This document shows positions 1 through 11,396 of a stretch of 64,000 bases of DNA, in pieces. The position numbers were made by a program, and so were the translations under genes. The stretch lies in NCBI GenBank assembly GCA_015698045.1, contig BLAL01000274.1, positions 124,001-188,000 of the forward strand, written 5' to 3'. How positions within the stretch are numbered: position 1 is the first letter of the stretch; the number at the start of each line of letters is the position of its first letter. The notes beneath the pieces are model-generated. The model worked only from the letters and a program-made list of their open reading frames with translations. It had not been told where the DNA came from and ran no database searches. This DNA is from Rhizophagus clarus (Eukaryota > Glomeromycota > Glomeromycetes > Glomerales > Glomeraceae).

Positions 1-206
1 TAAACAGGATGATAAAGAGCTCATGGCTTTACTAAAATTGATAGAAGGTGGTTCTTATGCTGGATAAAGGAGTTAATCAAAGCAAGTCACTATGTAAGAT
101 CAGGTGACAAGTCCAATTATGATTAAGGATGAGGATGATGATGATGATGATAACTGGTCTAATTCTGTTAATAATAAGTAAGTAGTACAAATTCATGCAT
201 AACACT

Positions 207-451
207 AAGACCCAGAAATATATATATAGAGATTAGGTCTAGCAGTGGTCCAGCCAAAAAAAAATTATTATTAACTATACGCATTTTTTCAGGGTCAGAA
301 TTACAATAATGTTAGCTAGTTTCTAAATTAAAAAATAAATCTTTGGCTAGCATTATCAAAAATTATCTAAAAAAGAAAAGATCTACATAATTTTTTGGAA
401 CTATTGTACGCAAACTCAAACTTGACCCCTGTATATATATTTCTGGATCCT
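207..451. mobile_element. Non-autonomous hAT-type MITE (245 bp)
   Basis: Flanked by a perfect 8-bp direct repeat ATAACACT (199-206 and 452-459). The ends are inverted copies: the left end reads AAGACCCAGAAATATATATA and the right end, reversed, AGGATCCAGAAATATATATA. An 8-bp duplication with short terminal inverted repeats and no coding capacity is typical of hAT-derived MITEs; the superfamily is inferred from the duplication length only. Confidence 0.75.
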
Positions 452-516
452 ATAACACTTCTGGCTAATTTATGCAATAGCAGTTCTCACTCTCATCTTT
501 TATATATTTTCAGAAC

Positions 517-858
517 TAGAGTTCTGAATTTTCAGTTCAGTTCTGTTTTTGATTCTGATTTGACTTTCTGATGTAAAATTTTACTGAAAGTGTTTTTCAG
601 CCTAAAATTTTTACTGAAAAACGTTTTCAGGTCATATTTTCAGATCAAAAAATAGAACTAAAACCATTTTTTGAAAAACACTTTAAACTGAAAATATTTT
701 CAGATAAAGTTTTTTAACTAAAAAAACATTTTTCAGTTAAAAGATGATTCTGAAAACATTTTTCAATAAAAATCTTATTCTAAAAATCATCCAGTAAGAA
801 ACCAAGTTCAGAATTGGAAATGGAACCAAAAATAGAACTGAACCAGAAATTCAGAGCT
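517..858. mobile_element. MITE-like inverted-repeat element
   Basis: The left side (TTCTGAATTTTCAGTTCAG) and the right side (CTGAACCAGAAATTCAGAG) are imperfect inverted copies. Between them lie several CTGAAAA/TTTTCAG palindromic pieces (about 580-780). I could not find a convincing target duplication, so the exact ends are uncertain. Confidence 0.45.
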
Positions 859-1479
859 TTATTCATAAATCCAGAAAATTAAGCTAATTCTAATGATGAA
901 ATCTACATCATTAATATACAGGATAACTTGAAGAATCAATCTAATGCAAATAGTGAGGATGATACTAACGTATAAAAAGTGAATCTCAATCAAGAAGAAA
1001 TTTATTAAAAAGACAGACCTCTCCAAAGATTATTCATGAACAAGAAAAAATATTTCTCTTATTTTTTCCCTAAATATTAATATAAGTTAAGAGGATATGA
1101 ATGTAGAAATGCAAGATTTTTAAAAGGACGGTATGGGAAATTCATATTTAGGTTATTAAAAATTTCATATTATATCAATACATTTTTATTAACATTTTTT
1201 TTACTATATTAGGTTTAGTAGATAAGGTTGAAGTACTTTTGTTAGAAAAACCATTAGATAGTCTTTGTAGTATGTTAGCAGTTTATTTAATGATAGAAAA
1301 TAATATTTTATTATCTTTTGAGTATGTAAGAGAGATAATGGATTATGCGGTAAATTATCACTGTTGAAAATAGAAGAAAATAAATAGAAGACGAAAATTT
1401 TGGAAATATCAACACAAGTTAGTGTAAATTATATTTAACTACTACACCTAGTGACATTTAATGATGACTATGGTAAATG

Positions 1480-3240
1480 TAGATAGTTTTGGTATATCAT
1501 AGCTGTAGGTCAGGAAATACCAGCTTAAAAGAACAATATTCTCTAAATATCGAAAGTTTGCTGTAACAAAATAAACTTATTTCTAAAAGTGGTAACCAAT
1601 TCTTAACTAACACTGTATCATAGTATAATGATTGAGCCATTTAATCATGTTATTTTTGAAGAATTTGTAATGTTAAATATTTTTGCAAAATTTTATCAAG
1701 GTATAAAAAGTATTCATCCATTATAAATGGTATTTCTCTTGTAGAACTTCATTTTTACACTCACTTAATATTACATTTTTTGATTATTGATCAAATATTT
1801 TTTGAATTTCTTTAACAACATCAGTTAAACATGAAGATTTGCTTAGTTTATCTTTAATTATTTTATTGATTACTTTTACTCGTTAAGTACTTTGAATTCT
1901 AGCAGTAAATTTCAGTTGATAGCAAAACTTGTTTTGCTATTTTTACAAGAATATAAAACTCTTGTAAAGTATTGTTCACAAGCTAGAAATTCATTAATAA
2001 GTGCTTCTCATTCTATTTCAAATTTTTTAGGACATAGAGAATTACGCATTACTAAGAATTTAGCATGAAAAGGTTCAAACTAGTCATGCATTTTTTTTTC
2101 TTAGATTTAAATCAATATGAAAAATACAATGGAAATGCTGTATTTCTGAATAATTCTTTTTTATGGCTGATATTAAAGCCAGATTAGCATCAGAATATAA
2201 GGCAATTGGTATAACATCACAAGAATTTTTAATTCTTGTAAAACCCATATGAAAGTTGCTTCTGTTTCATCTTCCAAAATTGCTGCTGCAGCATTAAATT
2301 TTTGAAATTATTATCAACCACTATAATTAACATTAACATCATATCAAATTGGTTAGTTTTAGATGTTGTATCAACAATTACAATATCATGATATCTCCTA
2401 TAAGCATTAATTTAGCTAGGTGACATCCAAAATAATGAATTTAATCTTCTTTCTTCAGAATCAAAATATGGCTTTATAATCCATCTTGGATCATCATCTT
2501 TTTTCAAATATAAGTTAATAAGCATTTGACAGGTATTATTTTTATTAGGTTTTGCTTATTTTTTAAATTATTGAATAGCATTACTTAAGTTTTTTTTATT
2601 AATTATTTTATCTGAAAATAAAACTACCAGTAAATTGTATTAAGTTAAAATGCCTATTCTTCCTTAAATTGTCCAAAACTTTATTTTTTCAAGTATTTCA
2701 TCAGTTAATTTGCAATATTTTAGTACTACCTCAATAACAAGTGGATTCATATTATGATTATGTTTACCAACTATACTAGTAAATTGAACACTACTTACAG
2801 ATTTAGAAAAAGAAATATTGATATATCAAGGATATCCAATCATTTTAGAATCTCTATTCCTTCTATTTTCCTCTAAAATAACTTTCTGAGCTTCATGAAT
2901 ATATGCATGTAAACATTCATATGTTCTATGACTTGTAATTACATTATCAATTAGATCAGCTATACGCTTTCTTTTACAGAAGTAGAATTTTTGTTGTTTT
3001 GCATATTTTTTAAGATATGATTCAGCAAGTTTCTATATTTTAAATTCCATTTCTGAATATAATTTTAGTTTATTTCTTTCTTCATTCTCATATTTACTAT
3101 CATCATATTTATCTTGATAATTAACATTTTCATCATACCTAGGTATAGTTTTATTTTCTGAATAAGTTACAATTTCATCATGCTCTATTATTTCATTTTC
3201 TATTTAAGTCAATTCAAATTCTTTAAGAAATAGATCAGAA
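1480..3240 (-). pseudogene. Decayed MULE transposase, FAR1-related type
   Basis: Conceptual translation of the minus strand gives, in order, family landmarks of FAR1-related MULE transposases: an N-terminal stretch with RNRDSKMIGYP; the HNHNMNPL motif of the FAR1 domain; DDDPRWIIKPYFDSEERRL followed by LFWMSPS; IVIVDTTSKTNQFDMM, which contains the first catalytic Asp; and a late ARIQST-RVKVINK segment. Several in-frame stops and frame changes interrupt it, so it is dead. No intact reading frame over 66 codons remains. The C-terminal limit near 1480 is approximate. Neighbouring MITEs at 207, 3471 and 4773 suggest an old transposon-rich area. This family is greatly expanded in Rhizophagus (recalled, not searched). 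Confidence 0.82.
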
Positions 3241-3470
3241 AATCATGTGAAGGATCATCATATAATTCAAGTATTCAGTTAGAAAAAGAATCATGTGATA
3301 AGTGATCAAATATTAGTAAGTTAGAGGGTAAGGAATTGTGATAATCATCAAAGTTATTATATGAAGAGTCATAATACAAGCTGAATAATTGATCAGAATT
3401 ATTATATAAAGGATTATTGATATTTGAAGTAATATTTTCTATGGTAAGTATTTTTTAAGTTACGTGTGAA

Positions 3471-3699
3471 CAGTGTATAAAATCTGAAAAAAATTATATG
3501 TGTATGTGTGCACATAAGGCATTTTTTTTGTGCATAATCAAAAGATTTTTGTGCACAATAGTGCACATTTTTACTAATCTTATTAATATTTTTTAAAAAA
3601 AATTTTGTGCACAATAGTGTACATTAAATTTTAAAAATTGTGCACATAAAAATTAAAATGTGCACATGTGCACATTGTGCACATGAATTTTATACACTG
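3471..3699. mobile_element. Non-autonomous hAT-type MITE (229 bp)
   Basis: Terminal inverted repeats CAGTGTATAAAAT on the left and ATTTTATACACTG on the right. The flanks CGTGTGAA (3463-3470) and CGTGTAAA (3700-3707) form an 8-bp target duplication with one mismatch. The interior repeats GTGCACAATAGTGCAC and GTGCACATGTGCAC and is strongly palindromic. There is no real coding sequence; a 66-codon minus-strand frame here is accidental. Confidence 0.75.
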
Positions 3700-4772
3700 C
3701 GTGTAAATAGGTTAAAAGTTGGTTAGTAAATATAATTAGAAACACATATAACACATAATATAATATTAATTTTAGCGAAGATAATAGAAGAATGTGGATA
3801 TTTGTTGCAAAGAAATGTTGCAAATAATGAAAATATTACATAAACAGAGAAAAAAGTTTTGATTTTTTTTAAAATAAGTGGCTTGGATTACATCATATAG
3901 TAATAATAGATAATATATCACAAATATAGTAATAATTATATTATAACCATTATAAATATTATATCATACACATGAAAATTTAATTTTATTTAATTTAATC
4001 AGGTGATATAACCTTAAATAATTTAAGCTAAGTTATTTTACTCATGTAAAATTTATTAGGTAAAATCACCAAGGTGATTTCACTACAAATTAAAATTAAT
4101 TATCCTTATTCTTTTATTGTACTAAGTAAAAAAAATTTATATTTTACAAATTTTAGTTAATTTTAAACTTATTATCATTTAGTAAAAAGGTTTTAACTAG
4201 TAAACATTAATTATAATACAGAATTTTTGTATTTTGTATATTTTTATTAAAACAATTTTTTTCATTTTAATAATAAACCAGTTCATTTATTTCAAGTTGT
4301 ATTATAGAGTTATAAATCCTTTCTTTAATTGTAAAAATTTATTTAAATAAATTTTATTGTAATACTTATATATATTATAAAACAATGATATCATGATATT
4401 ATAATATTTTAATTAACAATATTATATAATCAAATGCAATAATATAATTTGGTTATAACAAACATTTCTCAAGCATATAATGATTTTGAATTAGCAAACA
4501 TTCCTCAAGAATATGAAAGAACCAAATTAGCAAACATTTTTCAAGAATATGAGAGGATCAACTAAATCCTTTTTAGCTATTTTGATTATAACTAATAATC
4601 AATTCTAATTGAATAGTTAATATACCAATGTTAAATTATAATGTATAAATTTTTTTTTAAATGTACAGTAAATTCAAATAATAATTTTATTATTTTACTT
4701 TTTATAATATATATTTTTTTAGAGTGGATGTTTAAACTGGCTTAAGTTGAAAATATTACATGTAGTTAAAAG
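3700..4772. other. AT-rich stretch without a recognisable gene
   Basis: Very AT-rich DNA. A short palindromic piece lies at about 4005-4080 (GGTGATATAACC and AAATCACCAAGGTGATTTC), and a short direct repeat built on AGCAAACATTCCTCAAGAATATGA recurs at about 4460-4560. No coding signal was seen on either strand. Confidence 0.5.
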
Positions 4773-4956
4773 TATAGATGTCATCCAAATTATTTTAAGT
4801 AAATTCCAAATTAATTTGTATATTTTGACTGCCATAATTCTCAAATTCCAAATGTACAAATTATAAAATTTATATATATAATTTGTAAATTAATTTGGAT
4901 TTATACATTTGGGCTGCCATAATTCCAAATTATTTTAGATTTGGGTGGCATCTATA
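4773..4956. mobile_element. Non-autonomous hAT-type MITE (184 bp)
   Basis: A perfect 8-bp target duplication GTTAAAAG (4765-4772 and 4957-4964) flanks terminal inverted repeats TATAGATGTCATCCAAAT on the left and ATTTGGGTGGCATCTATA on the right. The interior is a near-palindrome with an ATTTGTA core. No coding capacity. A related CCAAAT-rich piece near 5200 may be a fragment of a second copy. Confidence 0.85.
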
Positions 4957-5442
4957 GTTAAAAGTGATTATTATTTAGTCCTATCTAATTTAATAAATAT
5001 AGATATACTTTCAACATTTTAAAAATATATTTAATATTTTTTTTTAATAATCCTAAAAAAAGATATATTTAAAGAATTATTATTATAATACAAATAATAT
5101 TTAAAGAAAATTATTTCTACTTAACAAAGTAAATATAATAAAAGTATAATATTTATATATTAAAAAATTTAAATTTTAATATATCATATATTGAGGATGT
5201 GATATCCAAATATTTTGCAAATTCCTGAAAGTTGATCTTGTATCATTATATCAATAATTCAAATTTTTATTATAGATAAAATGTATTTAAAAATTTAAAT
5301 AATAATCAGAAAATTATTTTTATATAATTATTTGGGTAAAATTAGATTCATTAAATATTAAAATTAATAGAAAATGGAATTTTTTTCAGATGAAAAAAGA
5401 GATATTATACATGAGAGAATACTGTAATCCATGATATATGGT

Positions 5443-5677
5443 CAGTGTTGTACATTTTTGATGTCCGCGGCTTTTTTTGGCTGTCCCGGACACGTCTGCG
5501 CACTGTCCGTACTCTTTTGTAACTTGAAAAACTCTACAAAAATTATATGTATTTATGTGTAATAGATATTAAAATACTTTTGCTGAGTAACGAAATAGGT
5601 TATCATAATAAAATTTTGAGGGATTATCATTTCTTTTTTGTGTAACCTGTCCCGGACATTGTCCCGTGACAACACTG
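5443..5677. mobile_element. MITE-like element with GC-rich ends
   Basis: The ends read CAGTGTTGTAC on the left and GTGACAACACTG on the right. Just inside them are GTCCCGGACA-type repeats in inverted orientation (TGTCCCGGACACGTC on the left, CCTGTCCCGGACATTG on the right). The GC-rich ends stand out from AT-rich surroundings. I found no matching 8-bp flanks, so it may be old or its borders may be off by a few bases. Confidence 0.55.
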
Positions 5678-7933
5678 CTATAATATGTTATTCTTAAAAA
5701 TCTCAAATTATTAATAATACAGTTTAAAAATTATCATCTTAGTTTACCTAAAATAAATAGTGTTATTAAATTGATTTTATATGTAAAATATGGAAAAGTT
5801 GGTCTGTATTAAGGCTGCAACTTTACAGATGTATTATTCCATAAAATTCATTTAGCCACATCTTAACTTGATATATAATGACAAAATTGAATTTGAATAA
5901 TAATAATTTCGTATTAATAGAGCTGTGGGTGTGCAGATAATTACGCCACATAATTAAAACAATGCTTTCGTCTAAAAAAACTTTTTTAGGAATTTTAACA
6001 ATAGTACATCAGATGATTTTATTGTATTTGTATCTAAAAAATTTGGATGTAACTAATAATAGTACAAAGTGATTAACCTATATCAGCTTACAACCGATGA
6101 ACGATAATAGATAATAAAATTATATTATTTTATTTCCTTTAAAATCAATAAATGGGAACTAAAGTTCATTTTTTCAAAGAAACAATTAATTTTATAAATC
6201 AAAAGCAGAATAAAGTAATAATAAAATAGAAATCCTTACCTAAATCACGCAATCATTAATTCCTAATATAATTCGGTTGTACTCATTATTTCGTCGAATG
6301 ATATCAAGCCAGTTTTTTTTTTTTTTTGATTAAATCGATTATATGAATTATTTTAAATGTTTAACTTGATCTCATTCTTTTAATTTTTGTTATTCAGTAA
6401 TTATTCGACTTACAAAGTATTATAGTAGTGATTGACAAAAATTTTAAACAATGGCACAAAAGTCTAACTCCGATCCAATGATATTAGCCACATGTGGGAT
6501 TACCAACTATTCTCGGAGTTATTGATAGTTTAATTTCTTAAATTCATTTTTTTAAAATAAAATCAATAAAAACGCTGCACTTCAATTTTAGGAGTTGAAA
6601 TTCAAATGATTTCGCATTATTTGAAGAAATTAATTTAGTTTAATATCTATACATAATTTTTTTTCGACTCCTAATTTCTGAATAATGATATAATTTTGCA
6701 GAAGGTCAGACCGTTTCTTCTCTTATTCGTTTCTTATTATATTATTCCTAAATTTGAACGGTCAAATAAGAATGACAAAGACATTTTTAACAGATATTGA
6801 TTATATAGTTTTTTTATTTTCGATTTTCCAGTAAAACAAACATATCAGTAGCGATCAATGTTTATATAAAAGGATATTATTTTTTACATAAACAAAAAAG
6901 GAATAATAATAATAATATTATAAACATAAAAAAAAAAATAATAATAATATTTTTAGATGTTTATTTTCTTTCGTAAACAGATAAATCTTGACCTATTTAC
7001 TGTTATAATACTTAATTTAGAAGGATAAAAGGAAATGAAATCTCAAATAAGAGGGAGTTTTGGTCATAAGACTTACACTTGTTTACATGATTACATGAGT
7101 TGATTTACATTAATTTGGACTTCCCGTGCTTTGTTAAATATTTAGAGAAATTCTTATAAACGGAATACCTCGGTCCCTTCGGATCCTCGTATGCTATTTT
7201 GCGAAAAATTCGGATTTATCCGGTAGTCTTTAAAGAAATAAAACTAAATTCCAACTCTTTTCTTTATTGAAGATCATGTGCATATTTCCAAATTTGTTTA
7301 ATTCGTTATAAATTAACCATTTTTGGACATGAATAAGGTTGCGTCTTAATATAATTCTTTAAATGAAACGACCAAAATCATTAGTTCCTTTTAACCTAAA
7401 AGCTCATTCGTTAGTAAACCACTTTGTGTTTTAAGGGGATGTGAAATGTTCAGGGATGACGTGAATATAAATGTAAATTAAGTAGCCAATTTGGAAATTT
7501 AATAATAAAACACATAATTTAGGAATGTTTTTATGAAGAAGGAAAGACAATTACCTATTTAAGAAATTCTATATATTCCAATTATAAATTAAAAAAAAAA
7601 CTGCGACATTATATATGTGGCTAAATTTTACAATAAAGAAATATGTGTACGGAATTCGTCATTCCGATGAAGTATCACCACAAAACAATCAATTTTAGTT
7701 AATAAAGTTCATATATCTATTACTGTAAAAAATGTAAAAAAAAAAAAAATATATATATATATATATGTCAAAATTTTTTTTTTTCTAAGAAAAAAAAAAA
7801 TTTTTTTTCCTTTTTCTTTAATAAACAAACTAAAAAAATTTTTTTTTTTTTATAGGAAAAAAAAAATATATAAATATACGCGTTCTTTGCACTAAAACAC
7901 GTAAGAAAATTAATCGATATTTCTGATAAAATT
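5678..7933. other. Intergenic, no recognised gene
   Basis: AT-rich with homopolymer runs. Between about 7740 and 7870 there are long T and A runs plus an (AT)n microsatellite, just upstream of the gene that starts at 7934. Reading frames over this tract are low-complexity (K/F only) and are not credible. A somewhat GC-richer stretch at 7120-7240 has no recognisable identity. Confidence 0.5.
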
Positions 7934-8650
7934 ATGTCGAAGCCAATTCCTATTAAGTACAATGCGAGAAATATGCAAAAAACCGCTTATCCGACTCGTA
8001 AAAATTTAGGGGCTCAAAGAACAAAGATCACTCCAAGTTATAGAGTGAATCATTCATTTCCTTCTTCTACCCAAGTTAATAATATTCCTTCAATTCAATC
8101 CGTTGATTCTATCGAAGAAAAAATTCATGATGATGAAGGATTTGAAATTAAGCCCACTATTAAAAAAACCTGTGCACGTTGCAAAGAATCAAATAGATGC
8201 GTTAAATTGCTTTATTCTAAGATTAATAGAATAGAGGAATTAGTTAAAGGTATCGCAAAATCTACCGATAATGTAATTGATGCAAATAATAATCCTATTA
8301 TTGAGGTATAATTTTCAGAATTAAAATTTTTTTTTTTGTTATCGCATTTTTTTTTTTTTTTTACATTTTCTAAAAGTTTCTTTCTCTTTCTTCCAAAATA
8401 GCAGCAACCTCAACAACCTCAGCAACCTCCTTCCCCGATTCCTCAAATTTTCTTAACTCAACCTTCACAACTATTAACTCCTGCTCCCTCCCCGATTCAA
8501 ACTTTCTCAAATACATCGTTTAATAATTTTTCGAACCATAGTTTGGAAGATTTACAAAATATCGTATCAATCATAACGAATACTATGATTTCGAACAAAG
8601 GAGGTTGCGTACCTGTGGTTAGACCTAACGCTCTTCATATGTTTAATTAG
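7934..8650 (+). CDS. Unknown protein with CxxC motif, copy 1 of a tandem pair (206 aa)
   Basis: Two exons: 7934-8305 (124 codons, phase 0) and 8402-8650 (83 codons including stop). The intron has a GTATAA donor and an AAATAG acceptor after a T-rich tract. Exon 1 is basic, then carries a conserved block CARCKESNR...KINRIEELVKG at about residues 80-105. Exon 2 begins with a QQPQQPQQPP run and ends with a second conserved block SLEDLQNIVSIITNTMI. Both blocks recur in the gene at 10542 with the intron in the same place and phase, which is the main proof that both are real. CxxC plus a following helix might bind metal, but a full zinc site is not visible. I do not recognise the family. The start is the first ATG of the open frame. 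Confidence 0.8.
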
Positions 8651-10541
8651 AAAAACGATCAAAAAAAAAAAAAATATCAAAATATTATGAGCAAAAAAAT
8701 TAAGGGATTTTTATTTTGCTGGCAAAATCGTTTAAAATTTTGTTTTTTTTTTAAAAACTTCATTTTTTATGAACAATTCGATAATCGATTTTTTTTATTA
8801 TTATTTTCAATTATAAAGATACTAGGTACGAACAAAAAAAATTTTTATTTGTTATTTCCTTTGTTCTTTTATATATATATATATATATATTTATAGTTTT
8901 CTTCCCAAGATTTTATTTGATCGTTAAAATTCTTTCTTCGTTTATAGAATTTATGGCAATTATTACTATTTATTCCCCCACTTCTTTCTAAGTTTCTTCT
9001 CGTAAAAATAACATATGATCTCTCTACAAGATTTGTTTCTTTATTTTTAAGTTTATATCCTTTTAAGTTACAAATTAAATAAATTTTATATTTTTGTTAT
9101 TTTTAATTATATTTATCATTACAAAAATTATATTATAATTACGTGTAGCACGTGACATACCTAATATCGGTATTTTAATCATTGTATCCCATAAAAGAAA
9201 CTTTGATTGTATTAAACGTTTATGTAGTTCAAAATCGGGAGTGACAAATTTTTCATCATTATACCGGCTTAGAAATTTACGCACTCATAATATGCAACTA
9301 AATGGTTCAAATGATCATTTAGAAAAAAAAAAAAAAAATAATAAAAATACGCCAAGAAATATATATCACTATATAAATTACTGTTTTAAATCCTGGTTTA
9401 TAGCTTTCCTTTCATTAGATTATTTAGACTTAGTGCGTCTATTTACGCCTAATTAAAAAAGACATTTGATTCTAAAAATAAAAATTCTTTTATCCTTTTA
9501 TCTTATTGCAGTTAACAAATTCGGAAGTGATTTGCTTTGATGTATCACAAGGTTTCTTTCAATGAGTTAAACACATACAGTAACCTTCTTCTGTGTACGC
9601 ATAAAATTATATTTTTAATTATACCAATTATATCCCCTAATAGAAAAAAAAAAAAAATTATTTTTAAAACTTTTTTTCTATGTAGAATCTTTTAAGATAT
9701 CATTTATCCTTAATTTGACATTTGTTATAACTATTTATATATTGATCTTTATGTTGATCATTCTTTGATTTATTACCTAAAAAAGAACAGAATAAAATCG
9801 GTTGTGTATGTCTTTTTTTTCTATCGCTGAAGGAAAAAAAAAGAAGCAAATGTATTCATTAGAACAATAGCGAAAAAAAAAATAATATTGAAATCTTTAA
9901 TTTTGGTTTATCCGCTTAAAAGCTTTATAATGACCATCTTTGCTGCAAGTCCAAGATGATGAAGATTTTTACCATAATTGTAAACAATAACGACAAACGT
10001 CTTTGTTGCCAGAAAAAATTACGTATAATAAGTACAAAAACTAATTAAAATAGTAGATAACGGAGAAATGTTTTTTTGTCATTTACTATTAGTGACTATC
10101 TGAATTGTCAATTTTAGTCAATTTTAGTAAATAGTAGATTTTAAATAAGCACGTGTGTTTATTAAAGGGATCGGACTTGGAATTCCGAAGAGAATATATT
10201 ATACAATTTTTTTTTTCACTAAAAACTAAAAATTCTTTTTTAAAACCTTCTTGGTTTTATTTGTTATAAATATAGATTTGAAAAGATAAAACAAGAAATA
10301 TATATCGTATTATATAAGTATACAAATATATTATTAGTTATTACTATTATCATTATTATTACTATTATTTTTTTTTTTTATATGTAATATATTATATATA
10401 TTATATATTATATATAATAATAAAGCAAATCAAGTTTTTTATTTTTATTTTTTATTTTTATTTTTTTTTTTTTCATGATTCTTTTCTCAACAATTTATAA
10501 TCAAAGACCAAAAATTCCTTTTTTGTAATTATTTACGTATA
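8651..10541. other. Intergenic region between the paralogous pair
   Basis: Low-complexity AT-rich DNA. A 69-codon plus-strand frame at 8687 encodes mostly F, I, K and Y and runs into an (AT)n tract; I take it as 3' flank. On the minus strand, about 9160-9284 reads MRKFLSRYNDEKFVTPDFEL and is followed by a good GTATGT donor-like site. It could be a leftover exon, but no partner exon was found. An AT microsatellite at 10370-10430 precedes the next gene. Confidence 0.45.
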
Positions 10542-11396
10542 ATGTCGGACCAAATGGATCAAGAAAGTACTCAACAGTCATTTCCTTCTATTCCAAACTC
10601 TGGTTCTATTAATGATAATGGAAAAGAAGAAAAAATCACTTCTTCCATAAATTCCCTTCTTAATAACCATGAAAATTCGTCAACCATACCTTCAACGATT
10701 AGGAACAATCCTTCAATTAATAATGAAACGAATTCTTCTTCCACGCCAGTGACTAAAAAACGTACTCGTAGAACTGGTCGTCCTATGCGTAATAAAATAG
10801 CTAAAGAATCATCAAATAGAAATGAACCTTATACAATTCCTTATTCGACAAGATCTCAAACGCAGCAGCTACGTCAACAAGCTCCTTCTTTAACAGAAGT
10901 CTCAAATCCTTCAACAATTGTGAATGCCGATGGAACTGATGCTAATACGGCGAATTCGCAAGTCCCTACAACAGAACGAAAGAAACATTGTGCTAAATGT
11001 AAAGAATCCGCAAGTATTGCAAAAATTATTAATTCTAAAATGGATAGAATTGAAGAATTAGTTAGAAATCTCAAGAAAGTTACTGATGAAATCAGTCAGG
11101 CATGTATTTTTAAATTTTAATTAATAATCATTTTTTTTTGATTAAACTTTGTTTTTAAACACTTCTCTTCTTCTTTTGATTATCAGAATAATCATCCTTC
11201 TTCATTAGCCACTACAAATAAAACTTTTAATTCATTAGATTTCTCAAGGATGACCATAGGTGATTTGCAAAATTTGGTAATGGTTGTAACTAATACGATC
11301 ATGACCACAACATCTCCAGAAGCATCTAATTTAAATATTATTAAATCGGAATTCAATGAAGAAGCTCAATTCTTGAAACTTGAGACTCATCGTTAG
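10542..11396 (+). CDS. Unknown protein with CxxC motif, copy 2 of a tandem pair (255 aa)
   Basis: Two exons: 10542-11099 (186 codons) and 11187-11396 (70 codons including stop). The only donor that keeps phase 0, and the intron position of copy 1, is CAG|GCATGT, so this is best read as a GC-AG intron; the acceptor is TTATCAG. The N-terminal half is S/T/N-rich with a basic patch KKRTRRTGRPMRN (about residues 75-87) that could be a nuclear signal or AT-hook-like piece. The conserved block CAKCKESASIAKI...KMDRIEELVR follows, and exon 2 has MTIGDLQNLVMVVTNTIM, matching copy 1. The paralogues have diverged outside the two blocks, so the duplication is not recent. The function is unknown. Confidence 0.82.

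Noticed and set aside
7768-7962. 64-codon minus-strand frame rich in F and K
   Set aside because: It crosses homopolymer T/A runs and overlaps the start of the real plus-strand gene at 7934; composition is pure low complexity.
8687-8896. 69-codon plus-strand frame after the first unknown gene
   Set aside because: Made of F, I, K and Y from T/A runs and an (AT)n tract; no homologue in the paralogous locus.
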